Assembly: GCA_015233285.1 (NCBI GenBank)
Contig: JADFYA010000185.1
Coordinates: forward strand, 1-7,240
Source of the DNA: Deltaproteobacteria bacterium
Lineage (GTDB): Bacteria; Desulfobacterota; JADFXK01
Direction: 5' to 3'
DNA: 7,240 nt
Shown: piece after piece, positions 1 through 5,353 of the stretch
How positions within the stretch are numbered: position 1 is the first letter of the stretch
How the letters are laid out: the number at the start of each line of letters is the position of its first letter
Notes under the pieces: model-generated
What the model saw: the letters and a program-made list of their open reading frames with translations, nothing else
What the model was told of the DNA's origin: nothing
The model's database searches: none
Position numbers and translations under genes: made by a program

Positions 1-354
1 TCTCTGGAAAAATACCTCGATATCATTCATCAGGTCCTGGTTGTAGACCAGTTCCACCCCCGCGGCCTGGGCCACAGCCTGGCGGGTCAGGTCGTCCTCG
101 GTCGGTCCCAGTCCGCCGGTGGTGATGACCAGGTCGGACCGGGCCAGGGCCTGCCTGATGGCCAGTTCAATATCCTCGAGCCGGTCGCCCACTGCCGTCC
201 GAAATCCCACGGCCAGTCCGATCCGGCCCAGTTCCTTGGCCAGGTAAACGGTGTTGGTGTCAACAATCTGCCCCAACAGCAGCTCACTCCCAATGGTGAT
301 AATTTCACACCGCAGAGATTCCGGCCTGCCGGCCTCCAATCCCGTATTCATCAT
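1..354 (-). CDS. cinA: CinA-like protein, N-terminal MoCF-binding domain (partial, runs off left edge)
   Basis: Reading the minus strand from ATG at 354 gives 118 residues with no stop before the window edge. Visible motifs are an N-terminal beta strand followed by IGSELLLGQIVDTN (about residues 22-35), then FRTAVGD and LVITTGGLGPTEDDLT (about residues 76-91). These are the hallmarks of the molybdopterin-binding (MoCF_biosynth) fold that opens CinA and related competence/damage-inducible proteins. Family members act on nucleotides (ADP-ribose or NAD-related pyrophosphatase activity), and many carry a C-terminal nicotinamide-nucleotide amidohydrolase domain, which would lie outside this window. 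Two ATGs are adjacent (354 and 351). AAGGTGA just upstream is closer than usual to the first and better spaced for the second, so either may be used. The gene is unrelated to the PHA genes by function. Confidence in the family is high; whether the amidohydrolase domain is present cannot be seen. Confidence 0.9.
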   Translation of the reverse strand, partial: MMNTGLEAGRPESLRCEIITIGSELLLGQIVDTNTVYLAKELGRIGLAVGFRTAVGDRLEDIELAIRQALARSDLVITTGGLGPTEDDLTRQAVAQAAGVELVYNQDLMNDIEVFFQR

Positions 355-742
355 ATTCACCTTATCCGTGAAGACTCCCATAAATAATGGCTTGAAAGAT
401 GTCTCATCTAATGAGTGGTGATCTTAAGGATGTTCCGCCCGGCCCGGCTCTACGACCGGCTTCTCCCTGGTTCAGCTTTGATATCCGGGGTTCGGTTACG
501 ACGGATTATTCGGCCCAGAATAAACGTTTTGGGGCACAAATTCAACAAATTAATTTTGGCAAAATACAGGGATAGTTCGAGGAGGAAAATATCACGACTT
601 CATTCGGCATCGACGAAATGTAAGTTTCAAATAATGAAAACGGAGGATTCTCCATAGAGCAAAATCATTTTGTTGCCTTTTTGATGTGTTTCTGGTAACC
701 TATCTACAGATGTTATATTTTCTCATGGAGGCTTTGAAAGCG
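355..742. other. Intergenic spacer without a convincing gene
   Basis: This 388-bp stretch separates the cinA-like start from the small plus-strand protein. An 80-codon open frame at 415-657 on the plus strand starts only with GTG, has no ribosome site and encodes an Arg/Lys/Ile-rich peptide without recognisable pattern, so I do not call it. The right half is AT-rich. The only structure I find is the short inverted repeat at 660-672. Promoters for cinA (minus) and for the small gene at 743 (plus) must lie here, but no strong -35/-10 pair is evident. TATATT at 714-719 is a possible -10 for the plus-strand gene without a good -35. Confidence 0.5.
660..672. promoter_or_regulatory. Perfect inverted repeat CAAAAT-C-ATTTTG, possible operator or weak terminator
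   Basis: A 6-bp inverted repeat around a single central base lies 70 bp upstream of the chosen start of the small gene at 743. A run of five T (678-682) follows closely. Read as DNA it looks like a small operator; read as RNA it gives only a short A-U stem, so termination would be weak. In small antitoxin genes an operator at this position would be typical, but assignment here is inference only. Confidence 0.3.
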
Positions 743-1024
743 ATGCCAACGGCAACCATTGAACACGTCAAAGGAAGCGAGCTACCGGCCGGCCTGCTGG
801 AAAAGGTTGGCGGGTATCCTGATGAAATGTTTACAATTACCATCGAGTCTGAGGATGAGGATGATTCCGATTATCCTTCGGAAGAAAAATTCCGGCCGGA
901 GTTTGTTGAGGAGGTAGAGCGCCGATCAAAGGCTTATTGGTCCGGTCAATCTAAGGGGACCATCTGCCGCACCAAAGAAGAAGTGGACGCTTTTTTCGAT
1001 TCTGTTTGGGGAAAGGATGACTAA
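743..1024 (+). CDS. Small acidic hypothetical protein, antitoxin-like
   Basis: The frame is open from 686, but I choose ATG 743 because GGAGG at 727-731 precedes it (spacing 11) and the residues before it look like translated leader; ATG 725 is an alternative. The 93-residue product begins with the pattern TIEHVKGSELPAGLL, then a PDEMFTITIE strand, an acidic stretch (EDEDDSDYPSEE) and a helical C-terminal half with FVEEVERRSKAYW. The opening pattern (beta strand, 'ELP' turn, 'P-x-x-x-FTITIE') recalls small antitoxin-like proteins encoded beside PIN or RelE-type toxins. I cannot name a family. No toxin gene follows: only a 25-codon frame starts inside its last codons (ATG 1017, overlapping the stop) and ends at 1094, so it would be an orphan or a remnant of a pair. 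It is probably a real gene, with function unproven. Confidence 0.6.
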   Translation: MPTATIEHVKGSELPAGLLEKVGGYPDEMFTITIESEDEDDSDYPSEEKFRPEFVEEVERRSKAYWSGQSKGTICRTKEEVDAFFDSVWGKDD

Positions 1025-1164
1025 AGGGCGGGACCGGCCAGAGCCCAGGGAACTCGGCCAGCGGAAAAAGCGACAAGAAGGACTAGTCCCGTGAACCCAA
1101 CCAGGTCGAGTATAACGATTTCGTCCTTACAGCACTTCTGATTTTGTAGCCGTCGACAAAAACA

Positions 1165-1189
1165 GGGCGGTCACTTCGCGTGGCCGCCC
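1165..1189 (-). terminator. Rho-independent terminator of the phaC transcript
   Basis: GGGCGGTCAC pairs with GTGGCCGCCC across a five-base loop, giving ten pairs including one G-T wobble. On the minus strand the stem is followed by TGTTTTTGT, a usable U-tract, 42 bp after the stop of the 149-residue gene at 1232. On the plus strand the following CGTTTATT is a poorer U-tract, so the hairpin may act weakly in both directions. Confidence 0.8.
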
Positions 1190-1192
1190 CGT

Positions 1193-1213
1193 TTATTCAT
1201 GGCTTATTCATGG
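1193..1213. repeat. Two 10-bp tandem copies of TTATTCATGG
   Basis: TTATTCATGG occurs at 1193-1202 and 1204-1213, separated by one C, between the stop of the 149-residue gene and its terminator hairpin. It has no evident function and is probably a small slippage duplication in untranslated sequence. Confidence 0.6.
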
Positions 1214-1231
1214 TCTTGACTGATGCCCTGA

Positions 1232-1681
1232 TTATTTCTTTTTGCTCTGAGCCTTAAGCGGTTCGGCCAGCATGTCCAGGCCGGCCTGGAACATGGTCAG
1301 GCACTGGTCCCACATCTTGGCTGGTTCCATAACCGGGAAGAGGTTGGCCAGGTTCATGGCTTTGCCGCTGAAGAAGGGATTGGCTTCCATCAGTTTGAGC
1401 GGGTCCCACATTTTGGCCAGAGCAGTCAGGTCGGGTTGCTTCCAATCAAAGGGATTGAAGGGAGACCACATCATCAAGCTCTTGGCCTGACACTCTTCCA
1501 TGTTGAACCCGAAAAGCCGGTTCAAAGGATGCCCTGCGTCGGGCGTGGTGGACACTTTTTCAGGATTGCTCCCAAAGGTGCCCAGGGCCGAGATATTGTG
1601 CAGGATGACTTTCTTTTCCGTCTGAGACGGGAGCGCGTCGCCCGGTGTGTCCACCTGGGTAAGTTTCATTTCTTCGGACAT
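1232..1681 (-). CDS. Unrecognised 149-residue protein downstream of PHA synthase
   Basis: I do not recognise a family. The start at 1681 is supported by TAAGGAGAGG at 1691-1700. The N-terminal 50 residues are polar and probably flexible. From about residue 52 the protein becomes rich in Trp, Met, Phe and Pro, with WSPFNPFDW at 72-80 and the motif AKMWD twice, at 89-93 and 121-125, a 32-residue period suggesting two related amphipathic segments. It ends in a basic tail, KAQSKKK. There is no signal peptide and no long membrane segment. It is the last gene of the minus-strand PHA unit, 206 bp after phaC and just before the terminator, so a granule-surface, phasin-like or synthase-partner role is a reasonable inference. 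The amphipathic, aromatic-rich half and basic tail would suit binding a polymer or lipid surface. Coding status is well supported; function is not. Confidence 0.75.
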   Translation of the reverse strand: MSEEMKLTQVDTPGDALPSQTEKKVILHNISALGTFGSNPEKVSTTPDAGHPLNRLFGFNMEECQAKSLMMWSPFNPFDWKQPDLTALAKMWDPLKLMEANPFFSGKAMNLANLFPVMEPAKMWDQCLTMFQAGLDMLAEPLKAQSKKK

Positions 1682-1700
1682 TTCTTTTTGCCTCTCCTTA

Positions 1701-1734
1701 TAGGGTACTCATCAGAATAGGGCACTCATCGGAT
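1701..1734. repeat. Imperfect 17-bp tandem repeat in the phaC-downstream spacer
   Basis: TAGGGTACTCATCAGAA (1701-1717) is followed directly by TAGGGCACTCATCGGAT (1718-1734), with 14 of 17 positions equal. It lies immediately upstream of the ribosome site of the 149-residue gene on the minus strand. The function is unknown; it could be slippage-derived. Confidence 0.6.
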
Positions 1735-1781
1735 GTTGCCGGCTGCATGTTGCTCCTTGCTCGTTCAAGACAACCGGTAAC

Positions 1782-1809
1782 GGGCAACCAGCAACGGGCA
1801 ACCAGCAAC
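1782..1809. repeat. Two perfect 14-bp tandem copies of GGGCAACCAGCAAC
   Basis: Two identical units lie at 1782-1795 and 1796-1809, and a degenerate neighbour (CCGGTAAC) precedes them. On the other strand this reads GTTGCTGGTTGCCC. Short GGTTGC-type tandem arrays of this kind turn up between genes in some deltaproteobacterial genomes, from memory of the style rather than a search. It falls in the 206-bp gap between phaC and the 149-residue gene, within the same presumed transcript. Confidence 0.7.
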
Positions 1810-1887
1810 TCCATAATCAAAAAATGTAAGCTATAACCGTTCGTCGGATGCGGCCTCGAATGCCGCCTGATCTTCCGGGACCGAGAC

Positions 1888-3903
1888 CTACTTGCCGGAT
1901 TTGGCCTTAGCCGACTTGTCCTTGCCTGGTTTGCCGCTGGTCTTGGCTCCGGTAGATTTGGTGGCCATGGCGTCAGCCGGGGCAATGGCACAGGAGACTC
2001 CAGGCTCTTCGGCCGGTACCATCGAAGTCGGCCAGGCGGGCATTTGGTCCATGGCCGGGGCTGTCGCCGCCACTTTCTGGGTCTGGCTATCTGTTTGGTA
2101 TTCCATTCGAATAGTTATCTGATTATCTGTCCGATTGACCAGCGGGACCGGTGAACCGGCTTTGGGCGCCCCGGCCTGGTCCATCGCAGTCGGCGGGTTG
2201 GGCACTGGTTCCACACTCGGAGGACCTGCAACCGCCACTTCCTGAGGCCGGCTATTTGCTTGATTCGTCGGGTTAGGTTCCGGATCAGGGCTGACGGCCG
2301 GTTTAGCTTCAGCGTCCAGCTTTCTTTCCAGATCCAATTGAAAGACGACCGGTCCCCGGCAATTACCCCCAAATGTTTTGTTGAGGGAACACGAAGTATC
2401 CGGATCAGACCAGGACGTGGCGATGGCGCCGTGCCCTTTAGGGAAGACGCTGACTTCAGCCTCCACGAAGTCCAGCGGGGCCAGAGCCGAGGCCCGGTCC
2501 ACCAGATCATCTTTGTCGGCACAGCAAATCAGCCACTTGATGCCTTTTTCGGCCAGCCGTTTGAAGTTAAGCGGACGGTTGAACAGCCGGACCGGGAGGG
2601 TGCCGTCTTTAGTCACAGGAATGGTATAGGAATCAAAACTCATCTTGGTGATGGACACCGGTAGATCATTGCGGTCATAGGTCAGCCAGTAGTTAATGGC
2701 CGCGGCTGTTTTGTTGACCTGGACCGTCTCGCAATCCGGGAGATCAAACATCTTCAGATCCCGGAAGAAAGTAAATACCGGAGCTTCCTTGTCCATGCTT
2801 TTCAGCTTATAGACCCAGCTCATGACCTTCCCGTCCACCACCTGATTGCCGTTCGGCAAGGTTTTCGTGGCGTAGCCCAGGTCCCGGAACCGGGCCGGGA
2901 GATGCGACAGGTACTCGACTAAGGCAATGCTCCGGGTTCCGTCCATGGGTGAGACGCAGGTGATCAGGGCGTCAACCAGCCCATCGAGTTCTCCAGACAG
3001 GAGGTCGGCCACAGCCACAAATCCGCCCTGGCAAAAACCATTGAGGGTCACCGGCCGGTTATGTTTGGCTTTGACGGTTTCGCAGAAGTCGCGCAGATCT
3101 AAGGCATCATCCTCGCCGGTCATGGTCTGGACCGCTGGGGTGGTGTCGATGTCTTTAATGATCCGGACATAGGTCGGGATACCGTGGTTGGCATAGGCGT
3201 GGACGTAGCTTTTGTTCTGTTTGGGCAGGAAGCACAGGATATTGGCGCCCAGGACATAGGGGGGGAGGATGATGATGGGTTTCCCGTGTTCCCGGACCTG
3301 GACATGGTCATCTGTGGGTAAAACCTGGTATAACCAGAACCGGTCCGTTTCCGCGGCCAGGACATACCCCGGCTCCTCAAAATGAAAGCCGTATTCGGGT
3401 TTAATGTCTAATATGGACTGGGGTAAACCATAGACCAGGTTATAAACGATATTCCGCCGCCGGGCGATGTAATCGGCCAGGTTATGGCCGTTCCGGGGAA
3501 AAATGGTATTCATCCAGGCCCAAAAAACATTCTCGATTTCCTTAAGGGTGTATTCATTTACGGCAGCCAGACTGCTGGAGCCGCCTTTATCGGCCACCTG
3601 GAAATTAAACATGAGAAGTTCCAGATAGTCACGCCATGTTTCCCATGGCGGAGTACGCCAGGATTTATTTCGTTCCACGGCAATGAAGGAGGCCAACGAG
3701 ATCCAGAACGGGGTCATGAAATCGCTGAGGTAGCGCATCACGCCGTTTGTCAGCACCTGATTGGCTTTAAAATAATCAAATGTGGCCTCAATTATTTTTT
3801 GATTTGTTTCAGAGTACTTATCCAATAGTTGCGGCTCGAAAGAGGCCCCTTCGAAAAAGTCTTTAAGCAGTTCGCCGGGTAATCCGAGTTTCTGATCCGT
3901 CAT
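1888..3903 (-). CDS. phaC: Divergent PHA synthase (PhaC-like alpha/beta hydrolase) with lysine-rich C-terminal extension
   Basis: The 671-residue protein polymerises hydroxyacyl-CoA into polyhydroxyalkanoate at the granule surface, judged by family. The lipase-like box GFCQGG puts the nucleophile at Cys291. The segment NYWLTYDRNDLP (404-415) matches the conserved Trp/Asn-Leu-Pro region of PHA synthases. CCADKDDLVD supplies the catalytic Asp (probably Asp465), and KGHGAIATSW supplies His491, so the Cys-Asp-His triad is intact. Residues 1-200 form the helical N-terminal domain, less canonical than in class I enzymes. Class I synthases run to about 590 residues; here the catalytic part ends near 528 and is followed by about 140 residues of Pro/Ala/Gln-rich low complexity with an internal duplication and a tail of eight lysines in the last 23 residues. 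The start at 3903 has GTGAGGCG at suitable spacing. The phasin genes are upstream and the 149-residue gene downstream. Specific class and monomer preference cannot be read from the sequence. Confidence 0.88.
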   Translation of the reverse strand: MTDQKLGLPGELLKDFFEGASFEPQLLDKYSETNQKIIEATFDYFKANQVLTNGVMRYLSDFMTPFWISLASFIAVERNKSWRTPPWETWRDYLELLMFNFQVADKGGSSSLAAVNEYTLKEIENVFWAWMNTIFPRNGHNLADYIARRRNIVYNLVYGLPQSILDIKPEYGFHFEEPGYVLAAETDRFWLYQVLPTDDHVQVREHGKPIIILPPYVLGANILCFLPKQNKSYVHAYANHGIPTYVRIIKDIDTTPAVQTMTGEDDALDLRDFCETVKAKHNRPVTLNGFCQGGFVAVADLLSGELDGLVDALITCVSPMDGTRSIALVEYLSHLPARFRDLGYATKTLPNGNQVVDGKVMSWVYKLKSMDKEAPVFTFFRDLKMFDLPDCETVQVNKTAAAINYWLTYDRNDLPVSITKMSFDSYTIPVTKDGTLPVRLFNRPLNFKRLAEKGIKWLICCADKDDLVDRASALAPLDFVEAEVSVFPKGHGAIATSWSDPDTSCSLNKTFGGNCRGPVVFQLDLERKLDAEAKPAVSPDPEPNPTNQANSRPQEVAVAGPPSVEPVPNPPTAMDQAGAPKAGSPVPLVNRTDNQITIRMEYQTDSQTQKVAATAPAMDQMPAWPTSMVPAEEPGVSCAIAPADAMATKSTGAKTSGKPGKDKSAKAKSGK
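2014..2265 (-). repeat. Diverged internal duplication in the PhaC C-terminal extension
   Basis: Residues 547-580 (NQANSRPQEVAVAG ... PPTAMDQAGAP) and 602-630 (YQTDSQTQKVAATAP-AMDQ-MPAWP) align with one roughly ten-residue gap. The similarity is also visible in the DNA: 2061-2100 and about 2226-2268 share the CGCCACTT-CTG...GGCTAT-TG-TTG pattern. This indicates that the extension grew by duplication of a Pro/Ala/Gln-rich unit. Confidence 0.55.
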
Positions 3904-4143
3904 TTGATTCGCCTCACTTTTGTCCTATTTTATTGCGGTTAGGTCCGGGGAGTGGGAGGGGCGATTAGCTCCATATTAATTATGATGATGAATTCCATAT
4001 TTTTTTGACTACAGACGGTTTTTCTACGGCCTCAGAATATACGTATCAGCAGATCTCATGAAAATCAATAAGGGTGATAAAAATGTCGCCGTGTCTGGTA
4101 CTTATCTTATTATAATTTAATCTATTATTTCCTAATACTAATA

Positions 4144-4156
4144 TTTCGTGACGAAA
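4144..4156. promoter_or_regulatory. Inverted repeat TTTCGT-G-ACGAAA, possible operator
   Basis: A perfect 6-bp inverted repeat has a single central base, and flanking AATAT/ATATT extends the symmetry loosely. It lies about 240 bp upstream of the phaC start, on the AT-rich side of the spacer. It differs from the TGC-type site near phaR, so a regulator other than PhaR would be expected if it is functional. Confidence 0.3.
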
Positions 4157-4190
4157 CGAGATATTGAAGATGTCGCTGTGTTACAAAGGT

Positions 4191-4234
4191 ATGGCGCTCT
4201 ATTTCGGCATTAACCCACCTGGATAAAGCGCCAT
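4191..4234. repeat. Inverted repeat ATGGCGCT ... AGCGCCAT
   Basis: Perfect 8-bp arms at 4191-4198 and 4227-4234 enclose a 28-base loop. It is the first of several inverted repeats in the GC-rich half of the phasin-phaC spacer and could form one stem of a structured transcript. Confidence 0.55.
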
Positions 4235-4239
4235 GTCCG

Positions 4240-4351
4240 ACGACTAAGAGATCCTAAGCCTTCTCGGCGGTGCATTTTTTTGCCCGGTCGAGGGGCTCCG
4301 GGGGAGGGTCAACCGCGGATTTCCGCGGCGTCCTCAGCGGTCTTTAGTCGT
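4240..4351. repeat. Long-range inverted repeat ACGACTAAGA ... TCTTTAGTCGT
   Basis: Arms at 4240-4249 and 4341-4351 pair over ten bases with one bulged T. They enclose about 90 bases that include the CCGCGG hairpin (4313-4328) and the left arm of the next repeat, so this stem and the 4280/4361 stem cross each other, as in a pseudoknot or alternative folds. Confidence 0.5.
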
Positions 4352-4368
4352 TTCTGCCGGCCGGGCAA
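4280..4368. repeat. Inverted repeat TTGCCCGG ... CCGGGCAA
   Basis: Perfect 8-bp arms lie at 4280-4287 and 4361-4368, with a T-run (4275-4281) on the outer left side. On the minus strand the right arm begins eight bases after the phasin stop, but the trailing tract there is A, not T, so it does not fit an ordinary terminator. Confidence 0.5.
4313..4328. repeat. Hairpin CCGCGG-ATTT-CCGCGG
   Basis: Two self-complementary CCGCGG hexamers around a four-base ATTT loop give a compact six-pair GC hairpin at the centre of the structured spacer. There is no U-tract on either side. It could slow transcription between the phasin and phaC genes or belong to a larger fold. Confidence 0.5.
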
Positions 4369-4376
4369 TCAACGTC

Positions 4377-4646
4377 TTATTTAAATTTATCAGCGGCAAA
4401 GAATTCTTCCATCTTCTTGAAGTTGTCTTCCACCACTTTCTTGAAGTCATCGCGGGCCGTTTTATAGGACTTAACCCATTCCGTAACGGCCTTTTTTCCT
4501 TCTTCGGGTATCCCGGTGGCCTGATCGAGAAACATGTTGCTCATTTTTTCCATCTGTTCCTGGAACATGGTGATGCTGTTGAAGGTGTTATCAAACATAT
4601 ACTTGTTGAAATTGATCATCTGTTGTAACATTTTTTGGGGTTCCAT
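4377..4646 (-). CDS. Phasin-like granule protein, copy 1
   Basis: This is an 89-residue, largely helical amphipathic protein of the small phasin type, expected to coat PHA granules in the cytoplasm. An in-frame ATG lies at 4703, but I choose 4646 because AGAAGGAG sits directly before it and because the product then aligns end to end with its neighbour, which begins MDPQQ. Shared landmarks are PQ at 3-4, DNTFN at 19-23, QMEKM at 31-35, DQA at 41-43 and IPEEGKK at 46-52. The pattern of a DNTFN-like turn, a QxExM helix and an IPxEGKK turn is one I associate with phasin-family proteins of deltaproteobacteria. The C-terminal third is rich in Lys, Glu and Phe and has coiled-coil character. About 100 bp separate it from copy 2 upstream, so both are probably cotranscribed. 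Confidence 0.8.
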   Translation of the reverse strand: MEPQKMLQQMINFNKYMFDNTFNSITMFQEQMEKMSNMFLDQATGIPEEGKKAVTEWVKSYKTARDDFKKVVEDNFKKMEEFFAADKFK

Positions 4647-4746
4647 GGCTTCTCCTTCTGTGGTGTTTTTCTTAAGGGGCGTCAAAATGGGATGTACTGA
4701 CAACTATCAATAAGTTAATCAAGTTAGGGACCATCCGGCTCGGCTG

Positions 4747-5010
4747 TCATTCGTTTTTGCAAAAACAGCTCTGGATCTGGTTAAAACCATCATTCATCAT
4801 CGTTTTGAAATCGGAACTTGTTTTTCTACAAGTCGCCAGATAATCATTTACGACTTTTTTTCCTTCTTGGGGAATCCAGGCGGCCTGGTCCATCATCAGG
4901 TTGGTCATTTTTTCCATCTGGTCTTGGACCATGGACATGGCGTTAAAGGTGTTGTCAAGGGTGGCCTTCTCAAACTCAATCATTTGTTTTGCAAATTGTT
5001 GGGGATCCAT
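4747..5010 (-). CDS. Phasin-like granule protein, copy 2 (cysteine-containing tail)
   Basis: The 87-residue paralogue of the next gene shows roughly 40-45% identity by eye without gaps over 85 positions, including DNTFN, QMEKM, DQA and IP-EGKK. The start at 5010 is preceded by GGAGGT at a spacing of nine, a strong site. A mostly helical amphipathic protein of this size and context is expected to bind the PHA granule surface. Compared with copy 1 it has lost much of the charged C-terminal helix and gained three cysteines (Cys61, Cys82, Cys84, the last two in SCFCKNE). It is the promoter-proximal gene of the minus-strand unit, about 200 bp downstream of a strong promoter-like sequence at 5216-5244, next to a probable PhaR site. 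Confidence 0.8.
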   Translation of the reverse strand: MDPQQFAKQMIEFEKATLDNTFNAMSMVQDQMEKMTNLMMDQAAWIPQEGKKVVNDYLATCRKTSSDFKTMMNDGFNQIQSCFCKNE

Positions 5011-5215
5011 GATATTAATACCTCCGATATGTTTATGTGGTCGGTTACCGGGTGTTGGTCCCGGGTCGAGCTATGCTTGGGGTGACAAACCCGATGAAAC
5101 TGTGAGGAGTTGCGCTGGGGCACCCGGGCAGAGAATCGTGGGAAAGCATCGGGGATAAGAAGCCGGCCCCTGGCCCAGCCACCGGGTATGCGATTTGCTT
5201 AGTAAGAATGGTTCA

Positions 5216-5244
5216 AAGATAATACGGATTCCCCCGGTTGTCAA
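5216..5244 (-). promoter_or_regulatory. Sigma-70-type promoter for the phasin genes
   Basis: On the minus strand, TTGACA (5244-5239, perfect consensus) is followed after 17 bases by TATCTT (5221-5216). The shifted hexamer TATTAT would give a spacing of 14. Transcription would start near 5209 and reach the phasin start at 5010 after about 200 bases. The TTGCA-G-TGCAA repeat lies 11 bp upstream of the -35. Confidence 0.55.
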
Positions 5245-5255
5245 AGGAAAAAATG

Positions 5256-5266
5256 TTGCAGTGCAA
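5256..5266. promoter_or_regulatory. Candidate PhaR operator TTGCA-G-TGCAA
   Basis: This is a perfect 5-bp inverted repeat with a one-base centre. PhaR proteins are known to bind TGC-rich inverted repeats in front of phasin genes and their own gene, and to be released when they bind PHA polymer. Here the site lies between the two divergent promoters, overlapping the proposed phaR -35 and close to the phasin -35, the position expected for coordinate repression. Assigning it to PhaR is inference from motif type and position. Confidence 0.6.
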
Positions 5267-5283
5267 AATTATTATTTTATTAT
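5256..5283 (+). promoter_or_regulatory. Probable phaR promoter overlapping the operator
   Basis: TTGCAG (5256-5261) followed after 16 bases by TATTAT (5278-5283, five of six to consensus) would start transcription near 5290. The -35 is only three of six to consensus but is part of the inverted repeat, which would give direct autorepression. Confidence 0.4.
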
Positions 5284-5325
5284 CCTGATATAACAAGATA
5301 AAAATATAACGCAAAGACGCCATCT

Positions 5326-5353
5326 CGCTTTCGGGTAAGGCTCTTGCCCGGCG
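5326..5353 (+). other. Stem-loop in the phaR 5' leader
   Basis: CGGGTAAG pairs with CTTGCCCG across a GCT loop (eight pairs, one wobble), and an outer CGC/GCG stem is separated by a three-base bulge. It lies in the presumed untranslated leader about 100 bases before the phaR start and lacks a following U-tract, so it is not a simple terminator. Its role is unknown. Confidence 0.4.

Larger units (their letters stand above)
3904..4376. other. 473-bp AT-rich to GC-rich spacer between phasin and phaC, densely structured
   Basis: No open frame here looks coding. The half next to phaC (about 3950-4160) is AT-rich and should contain the phaC promoter on the minus strand. TTGATT at 4063-4068 with TACGTA at 4040-4045 (spacing 17) is the best pair I see, and it is weak. 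The half next to the phasin gene (4190-4370) turns GC-rich and holds four separate inverted repeats, listed individually. A near-identical 12-mer, ATGTCGCCGTGT / ATGTCGCTGTGT, recurs at 4083-4094 and 4170-4181. The spacer may encode a structured RNA or be a decayed mobile element. Confidence 0.45.

Noticed and set aside
87..308. 73-codon minus-strand frame in the cinA region
   Set aside because: It is an alternative frame of the CinA coding sequence, whose true frame shows the GSELLLGQIVDTN and TTGGLGPTEDD motifs.
415..657. 80-codon plus-strand open frame
   Set aside because: It starts at GTG without a ribosome site, and its Arg/Lys/Ile-rich sequence shows no domain-like pattern; it fits chance reading of a spacer.
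2115..2664. Long alternative frames on both strands inside phaC
   Set aside because: They overlap the well-supported synthase frame entirely, and their peptides are Arg/Pro/Ser-rich shadows.
4280..4368. Rho-independent terminator after the phasin gene
   Set aside because: On the minus strand the stem is followed by an A-run rather than a U-run, and on the plus strand by AATC, so it does not meet the terminator pattern.
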